The notes under the pieces: generated by a model
Told to the model about the DNA's origin: nothing
The model's input: only the letters and a program-made list of their open reading frames with translations
Database searches by the model: none
Virus record (IMG/VR): IMGVR_UViG_3300033146_000708
Span: 1 to 27,641 of that record
DNA: 27,641 bases
Source of the DNA: a virus
Strand: one strand, 5' to 3'
Made by a program: the position numbers and the translations under genes
In this document: in pieces, positions 1 through 9,904 of the stretch
How the letters are laid out: each line of letters opens with the position of its first letter
Numbering within the stretch: position 1 is the first letter of the stretch

Positions 1-525
1 TTTAATGAAGAAAGTGATGCAATTATTGAAATTATTGATTCATATGAGAAAGTATCAGATGTAGAAAATATATTTGAAAAAATATCATTTCTAATTGAAA
101 GTCTTGGTGATGTTGAAAAGATAAAAGGGTATTATTATATTGATATGAAAGATAAGAATAAACCAACATTCTTTTTTAATATTAAGAAAGAAAAATTTTC
201 AATAAAACCACTATCAAAAATAAATGAAAGTTTATTACAAACAACAACATTAAGAGATTTAGAATATAAAAACAATTGGATAATTAAAATAATTAAAAAA
301 CTTGATTCAAAATTTGATTCTGATTATTCTTATGATGATGATAACTGGAAAGTAGCAGACCATGAATATATTGTTCTTAATAGAACAATTGGTTATATCG
401 AATATAAAAAATATGATAAACATTTTCAAATAGAAGCAATAGATAAAGTTGCTTGGTATGAAAATGATTATGATTTTTTCAGAAAAATTGATAAGAAAAA
501 TCAAATTAAAAAATTCAAAATTTAA
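1..525 (+). CDS. Unknown phage protein, 5'-truncated by the window edge
   Basis: The reading frame is open from base 1 without a stop, so the gene begins outside the window; the first in-frame ATG at 145 is probably internal. The visible 174 residues are charged (many K, E, D) with alternating hydrophobic positions and no signal peptide, membrane segment or motif I recognise. A Tyr/Asp-rich patch (around base 325-350) precedes the C-terminal part. It ends 54 bases before the large repeat protein at 580, in the same direction, so it may belong to the same late structural unit. Function unknown. Confidence 0.75.
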   Translation, partial: FNEESDAIIEIIDSYEKVSDVENIFEKISFLIESLGDVEKIKGYYYIDMKDKNKPTFFFNIKKEKFSIKPLSKINESLLQTTTLRDLEYKNNWIIKIIKKLDSKFDSDYSYDDDNWKVADHEYIVLNRTIGYIEYKKYDKHFQIEAIDKVAWYENDYDFFRKIDKKNQIKKFKI

Positions 526-551
526 ATATCATTTTTAGAATACTAATAATT

Positions 552-560
552 TATATATAT
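552..560 (+). promoter_or_regulatory. Candidate promoter element TATATATAT
   Basis: A TATATA run starts 28 bases before the ATG at 580. The same arrangement (27-29 bases) occurs before 12401 and 17802, each the first gene of a plus-strand unit. In DNA this AT-rich it could be chance. Confidence 0.25.
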
Positions 561-579
561 TTCAAAATTAAAATAATAT

Positions 580-2469
580 ATGATAAGTTTATGGAGTAAA
601 GATTTTGATATAAATTCAACTGGTGAAACTTATTTTGTAGATGATAGAGAACAAATAGGTGAAGATAAATTATTAAACACTAGAAATGTGCATTTTAGAA
701 ATCAAAAATGTTTAAATGGTATTGCTTTATCTTATATAAATGATACAAAAGATATTTATAAAAAATCATTATTAACAGGAGATAGTTATTCTATCAATAA
801 TATGTATAATGAATTTAATTTAATAGATAAATATTTAGAAAATTTACATAGAATAGATATTGCTATAAATTTAGAAAACAATGATGTTGATTTAAGTATA
901 CCTCATTTTGAATTAGATTTTATAAAATTAAAACCAGGTCATAAAATTTTATTATATAATCATCCAACTAATAGTACAATAAATGATATCTATATTGTCA
1001 CAAAAAATTATTATTTAGAATTAAGTGATTTATTATCAACAAGAGAAAAATCTGATAAAGCAAAATTTTATATTAAATTAGGAACATATAAAGAAACTCA
1101 ATTTTTTCTTGAAAATGAATCTACATTATTTCCTATTAGTGATGAAGTCAAACACTTTACACAACATCATTCATATTTATTAAAAAATGAATTAAATTAT
1201 GATATAAATTCTTCAGCAAATACAGCAAAAATATTATTTTCTAATTATGATGTTGCTAGATTTCAACAAGATAATATACCTTTATATGAAAGTATGTCTA
1301 TTATTGATGTTGGTTCAGAAATAGTTATAGAATTAACAATTACTAATCCAAATACAACTATTAGTTTAGATTTAAAAACAGGATTTGAATATGATACAAT
1401 AGTTAATTGGGGGGATGGAAGTGCTGAATATTTAAATGTAATACCTGTTTCAGATACTACAAAAAATCATACATTTCTTATACCTGGAATATATTTTATT
1501 TTATTTGATGGAAAAATGCAAACATTAGAATTTAATTTAGGATCAAGAAATTATATTACAAATATAATTTCATTTGGATCATCATCTATTTCAGAATTAA
1601 AATATATTGATTTTAGTGAATGTAATCATTTAAAAAACATACCAACTGAAACTGATGGATTAATAGCAGTTGAAGATTTTGGTGGATTTTTCAAAAATTG
1701 TGAAGATTTAGAAGCAATACCAGAAACTATTTTTAATTCAATACCAAATAATACTAGTTTTGAAGAAGCATTTTATAATTGTAAAGCATTAACATCTATA
1801 CCTGAAATGTTATTTAAAGAAAATATTCATATTGAAAATTTTGATTATGTTTTTTATAATTGTATTTCATTGACAGAAATACCACAAATGTTATTTAAAA
1901 CAAACGTTTTAGTTACTACTTTTTCAAATGCTTTTGCACAATGTACAAGTATAACAGATATTCAATATCATATTTTTAAAACTAATCTTTTGGTTGAGGA
2001 TTTTTCATTTACTTTCAATAATTGTAGTAGTTTAATATCTATTTCAGAAGAATTATTTTTTAATAATACTCTTGTTGTTTCATTTAAATCATGTTTTAAT
2101 AATTGTATAAATTTAACAGAAATACCAACAAAATTATTTAAATATAATATTGGTGTAACTGATTTTGAATCAACATTTAATAATTGTATATCATTAATAA
2201 TAATACCATATATATTGTTTGATACTAATCAAAATGTTGAAAATTTTAATTCTTGTTTTTATAATTGTACATCTTTAGTTTTAAAAACACCGAAATTATG
2301 GGATATAACAATGTGGCCTAATGTCATTCATTATAATAATTGTTTTAAATATACAGGTTCATTAGCATGTAATGGAACTAATATACCTACTAGTTGGGGT
2401 GGTTCTTGTAATACATCAAATTGTACAGGTAGTATTTGTATAATTATTATACCAAACTGGAATCTCTAA
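580..2469 (+). CDS. PKD-like plus BspA-type (DUF285) leucine-rich repeat surface protein
   Basis: A 629-residue protein. Around residues 245-310 it has a PKD-like segment with the signature VNWGDGS (about residue 274). From about residue 330 to 590 there are eight repeats of about 24-25 residues of the form F-x-N-C-x-S-L-x-x-I-P-x-x-L-F, with one cysteine per repeat. This is the DUF285/BspA-like leucine-rich repeat seen in bacterial surface proteins. The end holds a W-G-G motif and several further cysteines. The N-terminal 240 residues are unrecognised and there is no signal peptide, which fits a virion protein rather than a secreted one. Followed 32 bases later by another long structural-type gene. 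Most likely a tail fibre or receptor-binding/adhesion protein of the virion; this role is inferred from repeat type, size and neighbours. Confidence 0.75.
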   Translation: MISLWSKDFDINSTGETYFVDDREQIGEDKLLNTRNVHFRNQKCLNGIALSYINDTKDIYKKSLLTGDSYSINNMYNEFNLIDKYLENLHRIDIAINLENNDVDLSIPHFELDFIKLKPGHKILLYNHPTNSTINDIYIVTKNYYLELSDLLSTREKSDKAKFYIKLGTYKETQFFLENESTLFPISDEVKHFTQHHSYLLKNELNYDINSSANTAKILFSNYDVARFQQDNIPLYESMSIIDVGSEIVIELTITNPNTTISLDLKTGFEYDTIVNWGDGSAEYLNVIPVSDTTKNHTFLIPGIYFILFDGKMQTLEFNLGSRNYITNIISFGSSSISELKYIDFSECNHLKNIPTETDGLIAVEDFGGFFKNCEDLEAIPETIFNSIPNNTSFEEAFYNCKALTSIPEMLFKENIHIENFDYVFYNCISLTEIPQMLFKTNVLVTTFSNAFAQCTSITDIQYHIFKTNLLVEDFSFTFNNCSSLISISEELFFNNTLVVSFKSCFNNCINLTEIPTKLFKYNIGVTDFESTFNNCISLIIIPYILFDTNQNVENFNSCFYNCTSLVLKTPKLWDITMWPNVIHYNNCFKYTGSLACNGTNIPTSWGGSCNTSNCTGSICIIIIPNWNL

Positions 2470-2501
2470 TGAATATATTTAAAAAAAAATAAATAAATAA
2501 A

Positions 2502-5369
2502 ATGTATAATATAACTTTAAATTATTTTGATATAAATTACACAATAAGTTCGGAATTTCTAAATGGTCTATATACAATATCAACTGGTAATACTACTACA
2601 AATAAAACATTTGATGTGAATGATGATGAAACAACATTTGAATGTGATACTAATTTTATTAATAATTCTAATATAAAAGACAATATCATTATATCATTAT
2701 TTAATAATAGTGCTACAACATTTCAAATAAATGGCATAGAAATACCAACAGCAAATTTAAATTATTATACATCAATTAAATCAATTAATGGAAATAAAAT
2801 TTCAATTGATGGAAAAATACCACTTTATGTTTATAATGATTTATCTGAAAGTGGTTATTCATATAGAATTCGAAGTTTACATTTTTCTGAATATTCATAT
2901 TTTCAAATGGTAAATTATATAAACGCATCACCATTCGGAAAAATAATTAAAGCAGAAATATTAAACAATAAATTAAAAATAAAACCAAACTCAGAATATA
3001 AATATTTTGATTTCTCATTATTAAATATCAATTTTCTAGAAAACAATAGTGGAACGACATCAACATCAGCTTTTACATTTGAAACAGATAATCAATATAC
3101 TGAATATGAATTAAAACCATTTGTTGATAATATTTTCTTTCCAAATTCTACACCTATAAATATTTATAATGAAAATAGTTTATGTAAAGATATGTATCAT
3201 ATTCAGGAAATATATGATACTACAAATAATTGTTCATATTCAGGTTGTTCTGGATTATGGTATCCAATACAAAGTTCAAGATATAAAATAATACCAATTG
3301 ATTCACATCTTCATACTCTAAAATCTTTTAAACCATATACTTATATTGATTTTGGTTTTTTAACAAAAATCAATACTGACATTGAATATGAATATTATGA
3401 TAGAGCAGATTTAAAATTATCTTCAGTAACATTTATAGCAAATAAATCACCATATGAAATTAGTGATTCAGGAAGAACATTAATAACTGAAGTTACAGAT
3501 GAGTATATGATAATAGAAAAACCATTTAATGATTTGACATCGTTAGGTTTTACTGGAGGAACAGGTACTATGTCTGGAATTACTGGTGTTTATGATATTG
3601 TAAATGTTACAAAAATTGTTGATATTGATAATATACTTTTAAAAACATATTTGAATATAGATGATGATTATTATCATACAAAATCTGATTCTGAAAGATA
3701 TAGAATTAGTGCAGCATATGGCAGAATAATTAAAGATAATTCAATAATTAGAAATAATTCAACAGGAATAATTTATCAAGATGAAAATGATTTATTTAAT
3801 TTAGATATTTTTAATGTAAATATTGATGATGAGTTTAAATTCGATGATCCAAATTTATTATATAAACCTATTGAAATTTATAATTTAGGTATAGATAAAA
3901 AAATAAAAACACCAATACCAATAGAAATAGAAAATATTGAAATTCAAGCAGATATAGAAAATATATTTATTTCAGGTGAAACTATAAATTATAATAATTT
4001 TTATCAAGAAAAATCATTTATATGGAATTCATTGAATATAGATGAAACAAATTATTCTATAATAGAATGGTCAGATAGAATTATAATAAATTCTTCTATC
4101 ATTGACACAAAAGATACACAAAATAATTCTAATAGTAAATCATTATTATTATTAACTATAAAAAATAATGAAATAATTAATACTGAACCAATTTATTATG
4201 AATGGGTTGATGTTGAAAGAAGAATAGATAATATTAAATTAATTAAAAATAATGATAATATTGATATATTAATAACACATTTTGATAACAGAGATGAAAA
4301 AACATTATCATATCAAACATCAAATATAATAACAGATGCAAATAACAATGGGACAGATGTATTATTTTATAATACATCTTCTCAAACATTTACATCAATA
4401 GAATATTCTGCAAATACATCAATATCCTTTTTTGATATTGTTTATGATACTGAAAATCATAAATATATGTTAGGTAGATATTATCATGAATCACCTAATT
4501 TGATTAGTGTTGATAATACAATATTAGATTTAGAATTGAATTATACATCTATATTAACTAAATCTGATTCAGGTGGAACAATGTTATGGAATAAAAAAAT
4601 TAGACATCTAACAAATCCAAATGCAACAACTGGTCCAATAATATCTGAATTAGAAATTGATGATAAAAACAATCTTTATTTATTTGGTAATCTTACTAAT
4701 TTTGATGGATATGTTGAAATTGGTATTGGAGATTTTTCTTCAATTAATCATGATATTATTAAACCTAATCATGAAAAATATTTTACTATATCTAAGTTTA
4801 ATTCTGATGGAATAACATTATGGAATAAAATATTTAAAGGTAGTGATAATTCTTTATTTTTAAATCCTATTATAAAATACTATGATAAATTTATTTATTT
4901 TTCATTTGATTTTTCTGAAAATATAGAAATAGAAGATATTACATATACAACAGAATCGGATCAAATAATTAATAGTATTTTTGGTAAAATGAATCGAGAT
5001 ACAGGTAATATAGAATATATCAAATTATTAAAATCTAATAATAATAATAATATTTCTGATTTTTCTATTGATGAAGATTATATTTATTGTATAGGAGAAT
5101 TTAAAGGTGAAGCAATCTTTGATAATTATGTTTTATTTTCAAATGGAGAATCTGGTTATATTTTAAAAATCAGAAAATCAGATGGTATTATACTAAATAA
5201 AAAAGATATTTATTCTGATGATAAATTAGTATTAAAAAATATAGTAAATGATTCAAAAACAATTTCTATTTCTGGGTCTTGGTCTGGTAATATATATGTT
5301 GAAAGATTTATAAAAAATTCTGATAATGAAGAATTTTTTATAACTAATATAAAAAAGAAAGATATTTAA
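2502..5369 (+). CDS. Large structural-type protein with propeller-like repeats
   Basis: A 955-residue protein, mostly beta-prone (Asn, Ser, Thr, Ile, Tyr rich), with no signal peptide. The last third (about residues 640-940) contains repeated blocks in which a hydrophobic strand such as LYLFGN or IYCIGEF is followed by an I-x-K-x-x-x-D/S-G turn and a strand ending in LWNKK or ILNKK. This pattern resembles SBBP-type beta-propeller repeats. The first two thirds are not recognised. The stop codon overlaps the next start (TAATG at 5367-5371), so the two are probably translated together. The position in a row of long surface-type proteins suggests a tail fibre, baseplate-attached or other virion surface role. 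That is inference; no enzymatic motif is visible. Confidence 0.65.
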   Translation: MYNITLNYFDINYTISSEFLNGLYTISTGNTTTNKTFDVNDDETTFECDTNFINNSNIKDNIIISLFNNSATTFQINGIEIPTANLNYYTSIKSINGNKISIDGKIPLYVYNDLSESGYSYRIRSLHFSEYSYFQMVNYINASPFGKIIKAEILNNKLKIKPNSEYKYFDFSLLNINFLENNSGTTSTSAFTFETDNQYTEYELKPFVDNIFFPNSTPINIYNENSLCKDMYHIQEIYDTTNNCSYSGCSGLWYPIQSSRYKIIPIDSHLHTLKSFKPYTYIDFGFLTKINTDIEYEYYDRADLKLSSVTFIANKSPYEISDSGRTLITEVTDEYMIIEKPFNDLTSLGFTGGTGTMSGITGVYDIVNVTKIVDIDNILLKTYLNIDDDYYHTKSDSERYRISAAYGRIIKDNSIIRNNSTGIIYQDENDLFNLDIFNVNIDDEFKFDDPNLLYKPIEIYNLGIDKKIKTPIPIEIENIEIQADIENIFISGETINYNNFYQEKSFIWNSLNIDETNYSIIEWSDRIIINSSIIDTKDTQNNSNSKSLLLLTIKNNEIINTEPIYYEWVDVERRIDNIKLIKNNDNIDILITHFDNRDEKTLSYQTSNIITDANNNGTDVLFYNTSSQTFTSIEYSANTSISFFDIVYDTENHKYMLGRYYHESPNLISVDNTILDLELNYTSILTKSDSGGTMLWNKKIRHLTNPNATTGPIISELEIDDKNNLYLFGNLTNFDGYVEIGIGDFSSINHDIIKPNHEKYFTISKFNSDGITLWNKIFKGSDNSLFLNPIIKYYDKFIYFSFDFSENIEIEDITYTTESDQIINSIFGKMNRDTGNIEYIKLLKSNNNNNISDFSIDEDYIYCIGEFKGEAIFDNYVLFSNGESGYILKIRKSDGIILNKKDIYSDDKLVLKNIVNDSKTISISGSWSGNIYVERFIKNSDNEEFFITNIKKKDI

Positions 5370-8300
5370 TGTCAAATTTAAGAATAGATATAAAAGGGGT
5401 TAATTTTGAAGAATCAAATATAACATTTGTTAATGGTTTAACTATGGAAAAAGTTAGATTACATTATCAATGGTTACTTAATACAAAAGTAAAGGATGCA
5501 ATAATCGGTGAAGACGAATATGGTATCGTTTGGTATTTTGGTGATTGGTATTGTGGTGAGTGGTTTGATGGAACTTGGTATTCAGGAAATTTTTATAATG
5601 GCACATGGGATAATGGTCGTTGGTTTTCATATAAATTACATAAATTTGATGTGGTAAATGAAAAATTTATTATTGAAGAAAAATCAAAAGAATATTCTGT
5701 TTTTCATAATGGTTTATGGCGTTCAGGAGAATGGCATGATGGTATATTTGGAGAAAATGCTATTGAAGTTTGGTATAATTTTTCTAAATTTGATGAATTA
5801 AATACTAATTATAATACTGTTTCTGTACCAGTTTTTAAAACATTTAAAGAAGATTTCGATTCATATGTTCAATGGAAACCAAATACTAATGAATTCTTAA
5901 CATATTTTATTTTAAGTTCAAGAAAATCTAGAGGTTATTTTAATATTGATGAGATTATTAAATTAGAAGATTATGATATATTAGATGGATATTATAAAAT
6001 AAATGAAATTTTATATGATTCAAATGATGATATTGAAGCATTATGTTTTTCTGTGGATGAACCAGATAAAATTAATGAAATACATAAATATGTAGAAGAT
6101 GAATATTGTTATGGTGATTATAAAATATTAAAACTACACAGTGAAGATAGTTTAGATAGTAATTTAAATTCTATTTATATTGAAGAAACAAAAAATGTAG
6201 CAACATGGTTAAATGGTAATTGGAAAAATGGTTTATTTCAAAATGCAATATGGAATGATGGTATATTTGAAAATGGTTTATTTTTTAATTCAAAGTGGAT
6301 AATAGGTCGTTTTTATGATGGTGTTTTTGATGGAGATACTTGGTATTCAGGAGAATGGATGAATGGAGATTTTATTAGAGGTAAATGGATGAATGGTATA
6401 TTTACAAAATTAAAATCAGATAAAATATCAAGATTTGGTGCATCAAGAAATAATATATTAGAGACTGTTTGTGAATGGTTTGATGGTGAATGGAAAAATG
6501 GTGAATGGTTTTCAGGTTATAAAATTGTTGATAATTATCAATTATCATTAAATAATAAATTATCTATTTGGTATGATGGTATTTGGAGAAATGGAACATG
6601 GTATGGTGGTCACTTTAAAGCAGGAAATTGGTTCAATGGTGTTTGGAAAGATGGTTTATTTGGTGATATAAAAAATACTGATTTTATTGAAGCATCTTCA
6701 GTCTATGAAAATATTAATAACGATGATTTTATTTATGAAAATAAGACATTTGATGGTTTTGGTTCATTTTGGAGTAATGATTCAGGTGAATTATATAGAG
6801 ATATTATTGCTGGTGATACACCAGCAACAAATGATTCATTAGTCAAGCAGGATTATATAGAAGTTAATCATAATACAAATATTGGAGGTTGGTATACAGG
6901 TGGAACTTCAAAATATTATTATTCTGGTGCAACTGAAGAATTAGGTAAAATAACTCTCTATATTAGAGATAATTTTAATCAGATTGAATATGATCAAAAA
7001 CAATTAATTGATAAAAAAAGATATGATTATACTTATGAATTATCATTACCACATATTATAGAAATTGGTGGAAGTGGTTTTACTGCATCTAGTGTTACTC
7101 ATATTGATGATGAAAATAATCAATTATATTATTTTGTAGAATCAGAAAGTTTTCAAATTTTCCAAATTGGTGTTGGTTTTGTTTTAATAACTTTAAATAA
7201 ATATTTTAGAGTGTATGGTGGATATACAAAAGTAGTGATTAATGAATATGATGTAAATTTAGTTGATAAAATTAATAATTTTTCTGATATAAATATAAAA
7301 ACTAAAGAAAAAGTAAAATATGAAGAAGGTAATGGTAGTGGTAGAACATTTTTACCTTTTGATAGTGTTATAAAAAATAGTCAATCAAATTTAGAAATAC
7401 TTACAAGTATTCAACCTGCTGATATACTTTATCCACAAACAGGTTGCTGTCAAACAACAGAAACATATAACGAAAATGATTTTTGTATCAATGATGATAA
7501 AGAAATTTATATTGAAATAGATTCTAATAATACAACTTATAATAGCATTTTAAATCAAGTTCATACTGTATCTGAAATTTTTTATGATAGTGGTGATAAT
7601 TTATATCATATTACAACAAAAACTAATATACAAAATTCTATTAATATAAGTGGTAATATAGTTGATAATCTTTATTATAAAAATAGATTATATAATTCAA
7701 ATCCACAACATATATTATTTCAAGAATTTAATCATAATTTAAATATTACTAATAATGAAGAAGTATTAGGTGTTCAAGTTAGATATATTACCAATTATAA
7801 TAAAACTTCTAAAAAAGGTAACTTGATTGATTATGATACTATTTTACCATTCAAAAATTTATTTTTTAAAGAATTTGATTTTGGTGGTAATCCAGATTAT
7901 GATATAAATATAGATTATGATAATTATGATAATTATTTAAATATATTCAATTATCCAGTAAATGGTAAAAAAATTCAAAATATTACATTAACAACAAATA
8001 ATGAACAAATTGTTGGATCAATAAATGATATTTGGAATTTGGAAAATTTAATTGAATATTATCCTATTGCTTCAGGTTATGATCCTGATGATTATAATAT
8101 AAAAAAAATTATAAACGTTTTAAATAATATCAGAATATCTAAATCTTTTCAAGTTTATGGTTCAATAGTTGATGACTTTAATATAGAAAAAATTGAAATA
8201 AAATTGTTTTATAAAGATAATAATATCGTTTGGTATAATGGTACTTTTGAGAAAGGATTGTGGTTAAATGGATCATTTGAAAATGGAAAAATGATATCGT

Positions 8301-8374
8301 CATTAATAATTAGTGGTGATTATCATAATGGTTATTTTGGATATGAACCAGACGACAATAGAGCAATTAGATAA
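5369..8374 (+). CDS. Large protein with MORN-like W-x-x-G-x-W/F repeats
   Basis: A 1001-residue protein. Arrays of the five-residue unit W/F-x-x-G-x recur in clusters at roughly residues 55-82, 112-128, 278-344, 367-385, 400-433 and 953-990, for example EWFDGTWYSGNFYNGTWDNG. The alternating aromatic and glycine spacing is like MORN and other short open-ended beta repeats. Between residues 440 and 950 is a long unrelated stretch, beta-prone and rich in Asn, Asp and Tyr. Start overlaps the previous stop. It ends one base from the stop of the convergent gene at 8376, leaving no room for a separate terminator. Likely a virion surface or tail protein, by context; biochemical role unknown. Confidence 0.7.
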   Translation: MSNLRIDIKGVNFEESNITFVNGLTMEKVRLHYQWLLNTKVKDAIIGEDEYGIVWYFGDWYCGEWFDGTWYSGNFYNGTWDNGRWFSYKLHKFDVVNEKFIIEEKSKEYSVFHNGLWRSGEWHDGIFGENAIEVWYNFSKFDELNTNYNTVSVPVFKTFKEDFDSYVQWKPNTNEFLTYFILSSRKSRGYFNIDEIIKLEDYDILDGYYKINEILYDSNDDIEALCFSVDEPDKINEIHKYVEDEYCYGDYKILKLHSEDSLDSNLNSIYIEETKNVATWLNGNWKNGLFQNAIWNDGIFENGLFFNSKWIIGRFYDGVFDGDTWYSGEWMNGDFIRGKWMNGIFTKLKSDKISRFGASRNNILETVCEWFDGEWKNGEWFSGYKIVDNYQLSLNNKLSIWYDGIWRNGTWYGGHFKAGNWFNGVWKDGLFGDIKNTDFIEASSVYENINNDDFIYENKTFDGFGSFWSNDSGELYRDIIAGDTPATNDSLVKQDYIEVNHNTNIGGWYTGGTSKYYYSGATEELGKITLYIRDNFNQIEYDQKQLIDKKRYDYTYELSLPHIIEIGGSGFTASSVTHIDDENNQLYYFVESESFQIFQIGVGFVLITLNKYFRVYGGYTKVVINEYDVNLVDKINNFSDINIKTKEKVKYEEGNGSGRTFLPFDSVIKNSQSNLEILTSIQPADILYPQTGCCQTTETYNENDFCINDDKEIYIEIDSNNTTYNSILNQVHTVSEIFYDSGDNLYHITTKTNIQNSINISGNIVDNLYYKNRLYNSNPQHILFQEFNHNLNITNNEEVLGVQVRYITNYNKTSKKGNLIDYDTILPFKNLFFKEFDFGGNPDYDINIDYDNYDNYLNIFNYPVNGKKIQNITLTTNNEQIVGSINDIWNLENLIEYYPIASGYDPDDYNIKKIINVLNNIRISKSFQVYGSIVDDFNIEKIEIKLFYKDNNIVWYNGTFEKGLWLNGSFENGKMISSLIISGDYHNGYFGYEPDDNRAIR

Positions 8375-8375
8375 T

Positions 8376-8771
8376 TTATTTCCATCTCTTTAAAATTTTT
8401 AATTCATAATTCAAATCATCAGAAAAATGATTTTCTATAAAAGTGTATTCTATTTCTTCTAAATTAAATTCTGATATAAGTAATTTACTATCAGGTCCAG
8501 AAATTTTCTTTATCTTATCTTTTTTAAATGGTGACTTTATCCAATACCAACCAGGTATTGAATAAACATTTCTAAAATGATTAAACCAAATATCCACAGC
8601 AACTACTTTATCTATATTTTTATTATTTAATGATGCAGCAATATTTGGAAATCCTAATGAAAATTTCTTATTAATAATATAAAAAGCATCTTCTTTATCT
8701 TTATCACTTAAATTTTCATACTTATGTTTATTAACAAAAATACAATCTACCACTTCTTTAAAATCAGCCAT
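8376..8771 (-). CDS. Small unknown protein; possible distant clamp-loader small subunit (gp62-like)
   Basis: 131 residues, last gene of the minus-strand operon. The central part reads FYIINKKFSLGFPNIAASLN followed by a D-I-W-F segment and then P-G-W-Y-W-I-K. The order (F-x-I-N, a short helix ending in F-P, an alternating hydrophobic helix, then a basic/aromatic end) recalls the N-terminal part of T4-type clamp loader small subunits. The similarity is a weak impression, not a motif match, and the chain is shorter than T4 gp62 (187 residues). Its start overlaps the end of the upstream gene by 8 bases. Treat as unknown with this one suggestion. Confidence 0.55.
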   Translation of the reverse strand: MADFKEVVDCIFVNKHKYENLSDKDKEDAFYIINKKFSLGFPNIAASLNNKNIDKVVAVDIWFNHFRNVYSIPGWYWIKSPFKKDKIKKISGPDSKLLISEFNLEEIEYTFIENHFSDDLNYELKILKRWK

Positions 8772-9102
8772 TACCTAATAATCTATTTATTTTTTCTTCT
8801 CTTGTCCCAATATTTGTTAATTCAAATAAATCCATTTCATCTAATTCTATTTTTTCAATTTTTGTCCCAATATAATCTGTTTCAATATTAAACATATCAG
8901 AATAAAAATTATATTTATTTAAATCTTCTTTTAAAAGATAATCTAAATCAATTTTATTTTTTAAATCTCTTATATGTTTTATTTTATTTATTATTATTTG
9001 TTTGACTGTTTCTGCTTTTTCTCTTGTTGAAAAAAAACCATTTCTTTGATACTTACTTTCATACCAAGAACCAAAACATGTTTCAACTTTATATATTTTC
9101 AT
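8764..9102 (-). CDS. Unknown 112-residue phage protein
   Basis: Unrecognised; begins MKIYKVETCFGSWYESKYQR. The frame is open further upstream to an ATG at 9132, but I prefer the ATG at 9102: it lies just after the stop of the upstream gene (9104) and is preceded by ATTAAT, the same leader seen before the preferred starts at 10306 and 26848. The protein has a predicted alpha/beta look, with a long Lys/Glu-rich middle and an acidic C-terminal half, and no recognisable catalytic motif. Part of the leftward operon that starts with nadE. Confidence 0.6.
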   Translation of the reverse strand: MKIYKVETCFGSWYESKYQRNGFFSTREKAETVKQIIINKIKHIRDLKNKIDLDYLLKEDLNKYNFYSDMFNIETDYIGTKIEKIELDEMDLFELTNIGTREEKINRLLGNG

Positions 9103-9103
9103 A

Positions 9104-9877
9104 TTAATCATTTTTATTATAAAAATCAGCATAATTTACATCCCAACCATCTGGCATATATTTAGGTTCCATAGAATCAATAAAATGTTGTCTCCATAAA
9201 ACAATAAAATCCATTAAACTATTACTTTCCAAATATTTATCAACAATTATTTTTGAATGTGAATTTTCAATTGATGGTAATTTATCTTCATTTTTTTCAA
9301 TAAATTTATCCATTTCATCAAATGTATCTGGTTCAAAACCATTAATTTCTTTGAATTCATTTAATAATGTTTCAACTCTATCACCTGGTATTTCATCCCA
9401 ATATTTTATTATTGTTCGACAGATTAAAATAGATTTTACAATTTCATTATCTTTATGACTTATTTGTAATGGTGCATCAAATAATTCGGCTAATTCTTCT
9501 TTTAATCTATCTGCAAAATCATGTTCATATGCATCATGACAATTTCTACATATAACTACAATATCGTGACTTGTTCTTGCTTTAAATTCTATTGGAAATA
9601 ATTTTTTATACATTGATGGTATAACATGATGCTTTGTTAAAGTTTTAATATGTGTAGAACCACAAACAACACATTTATTTGTTTTTCTTTGTAAAGAATA
9701 ATCATCTGTATTTCTTCCTCTTGGCTCAAATTTTAATCTAATTGTCCTTTTATTAATAATATCAGCTAAGTCTCTATCTACATACCACATAGCACGTTTT
9801 TTAGATCCATATGATAATAATTTATTATCTGGTGCTAAAACAACCCAATTACCATATAGATTTTTTTCTTTTGCCAT
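9104..9877 (-). CDS. HNH-domain protein resembling the C-terminal HNH of EXD2
   Basis: 257 residues. Residues 69-114 form a zinc-binding HNH-type unit: C69-x-x-C72, H83-H84 in KHHVIPSMYKKLFP, a T-S-H104-D105 segment and C110-x-x-C113-H114. This reads like the HNH-like domain at the end of eukaryotic EXD2-type exonucleases, including the H-H-V-(I/V)-P...Y-(R/K)-(R/K)-x-F-P and S-H-D-(I/V) patterns, here without the exonuclease domain. The N-terminus contains NWVVLAPDNKLL and a W-Y-V-D helix that may belong to the same module. The C-terminal 110 residues are helical and unrecognised. Probably a DNA-acting nuclease or a structural zinc module; the HH pair makes catalysis possible. Sits mid-operon, 27 bases after the previous stop. 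Confidence 0.75.
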   Translation of the reverse strand: MAKEKNLYGNWVVLAPDNKLLSYGSKKRAMWYVDRDLADIINKRTIRLKFEPRGRNTDDYSLQRKTNKCVVCGSTHIKTLTKHHVIPSMYKKLFPIEFKARTSHDIVVICRNCHDAYEHDFADRLKEELAELFDAPLQISHKDNEIVKSILICRTIIKYWDEIPGDRVETLLNEFKEINGFEPDTFDEMDKFIEKNEDKLPSIENSHSKIIVDKYLESNSLMDFIVLWRQHFIDSMEPKYMPDGWDVNYADFYNKND

Positions 9878-9904
9878 TATTATTTTTCTATTTCTTTTTA
9901 TTTT

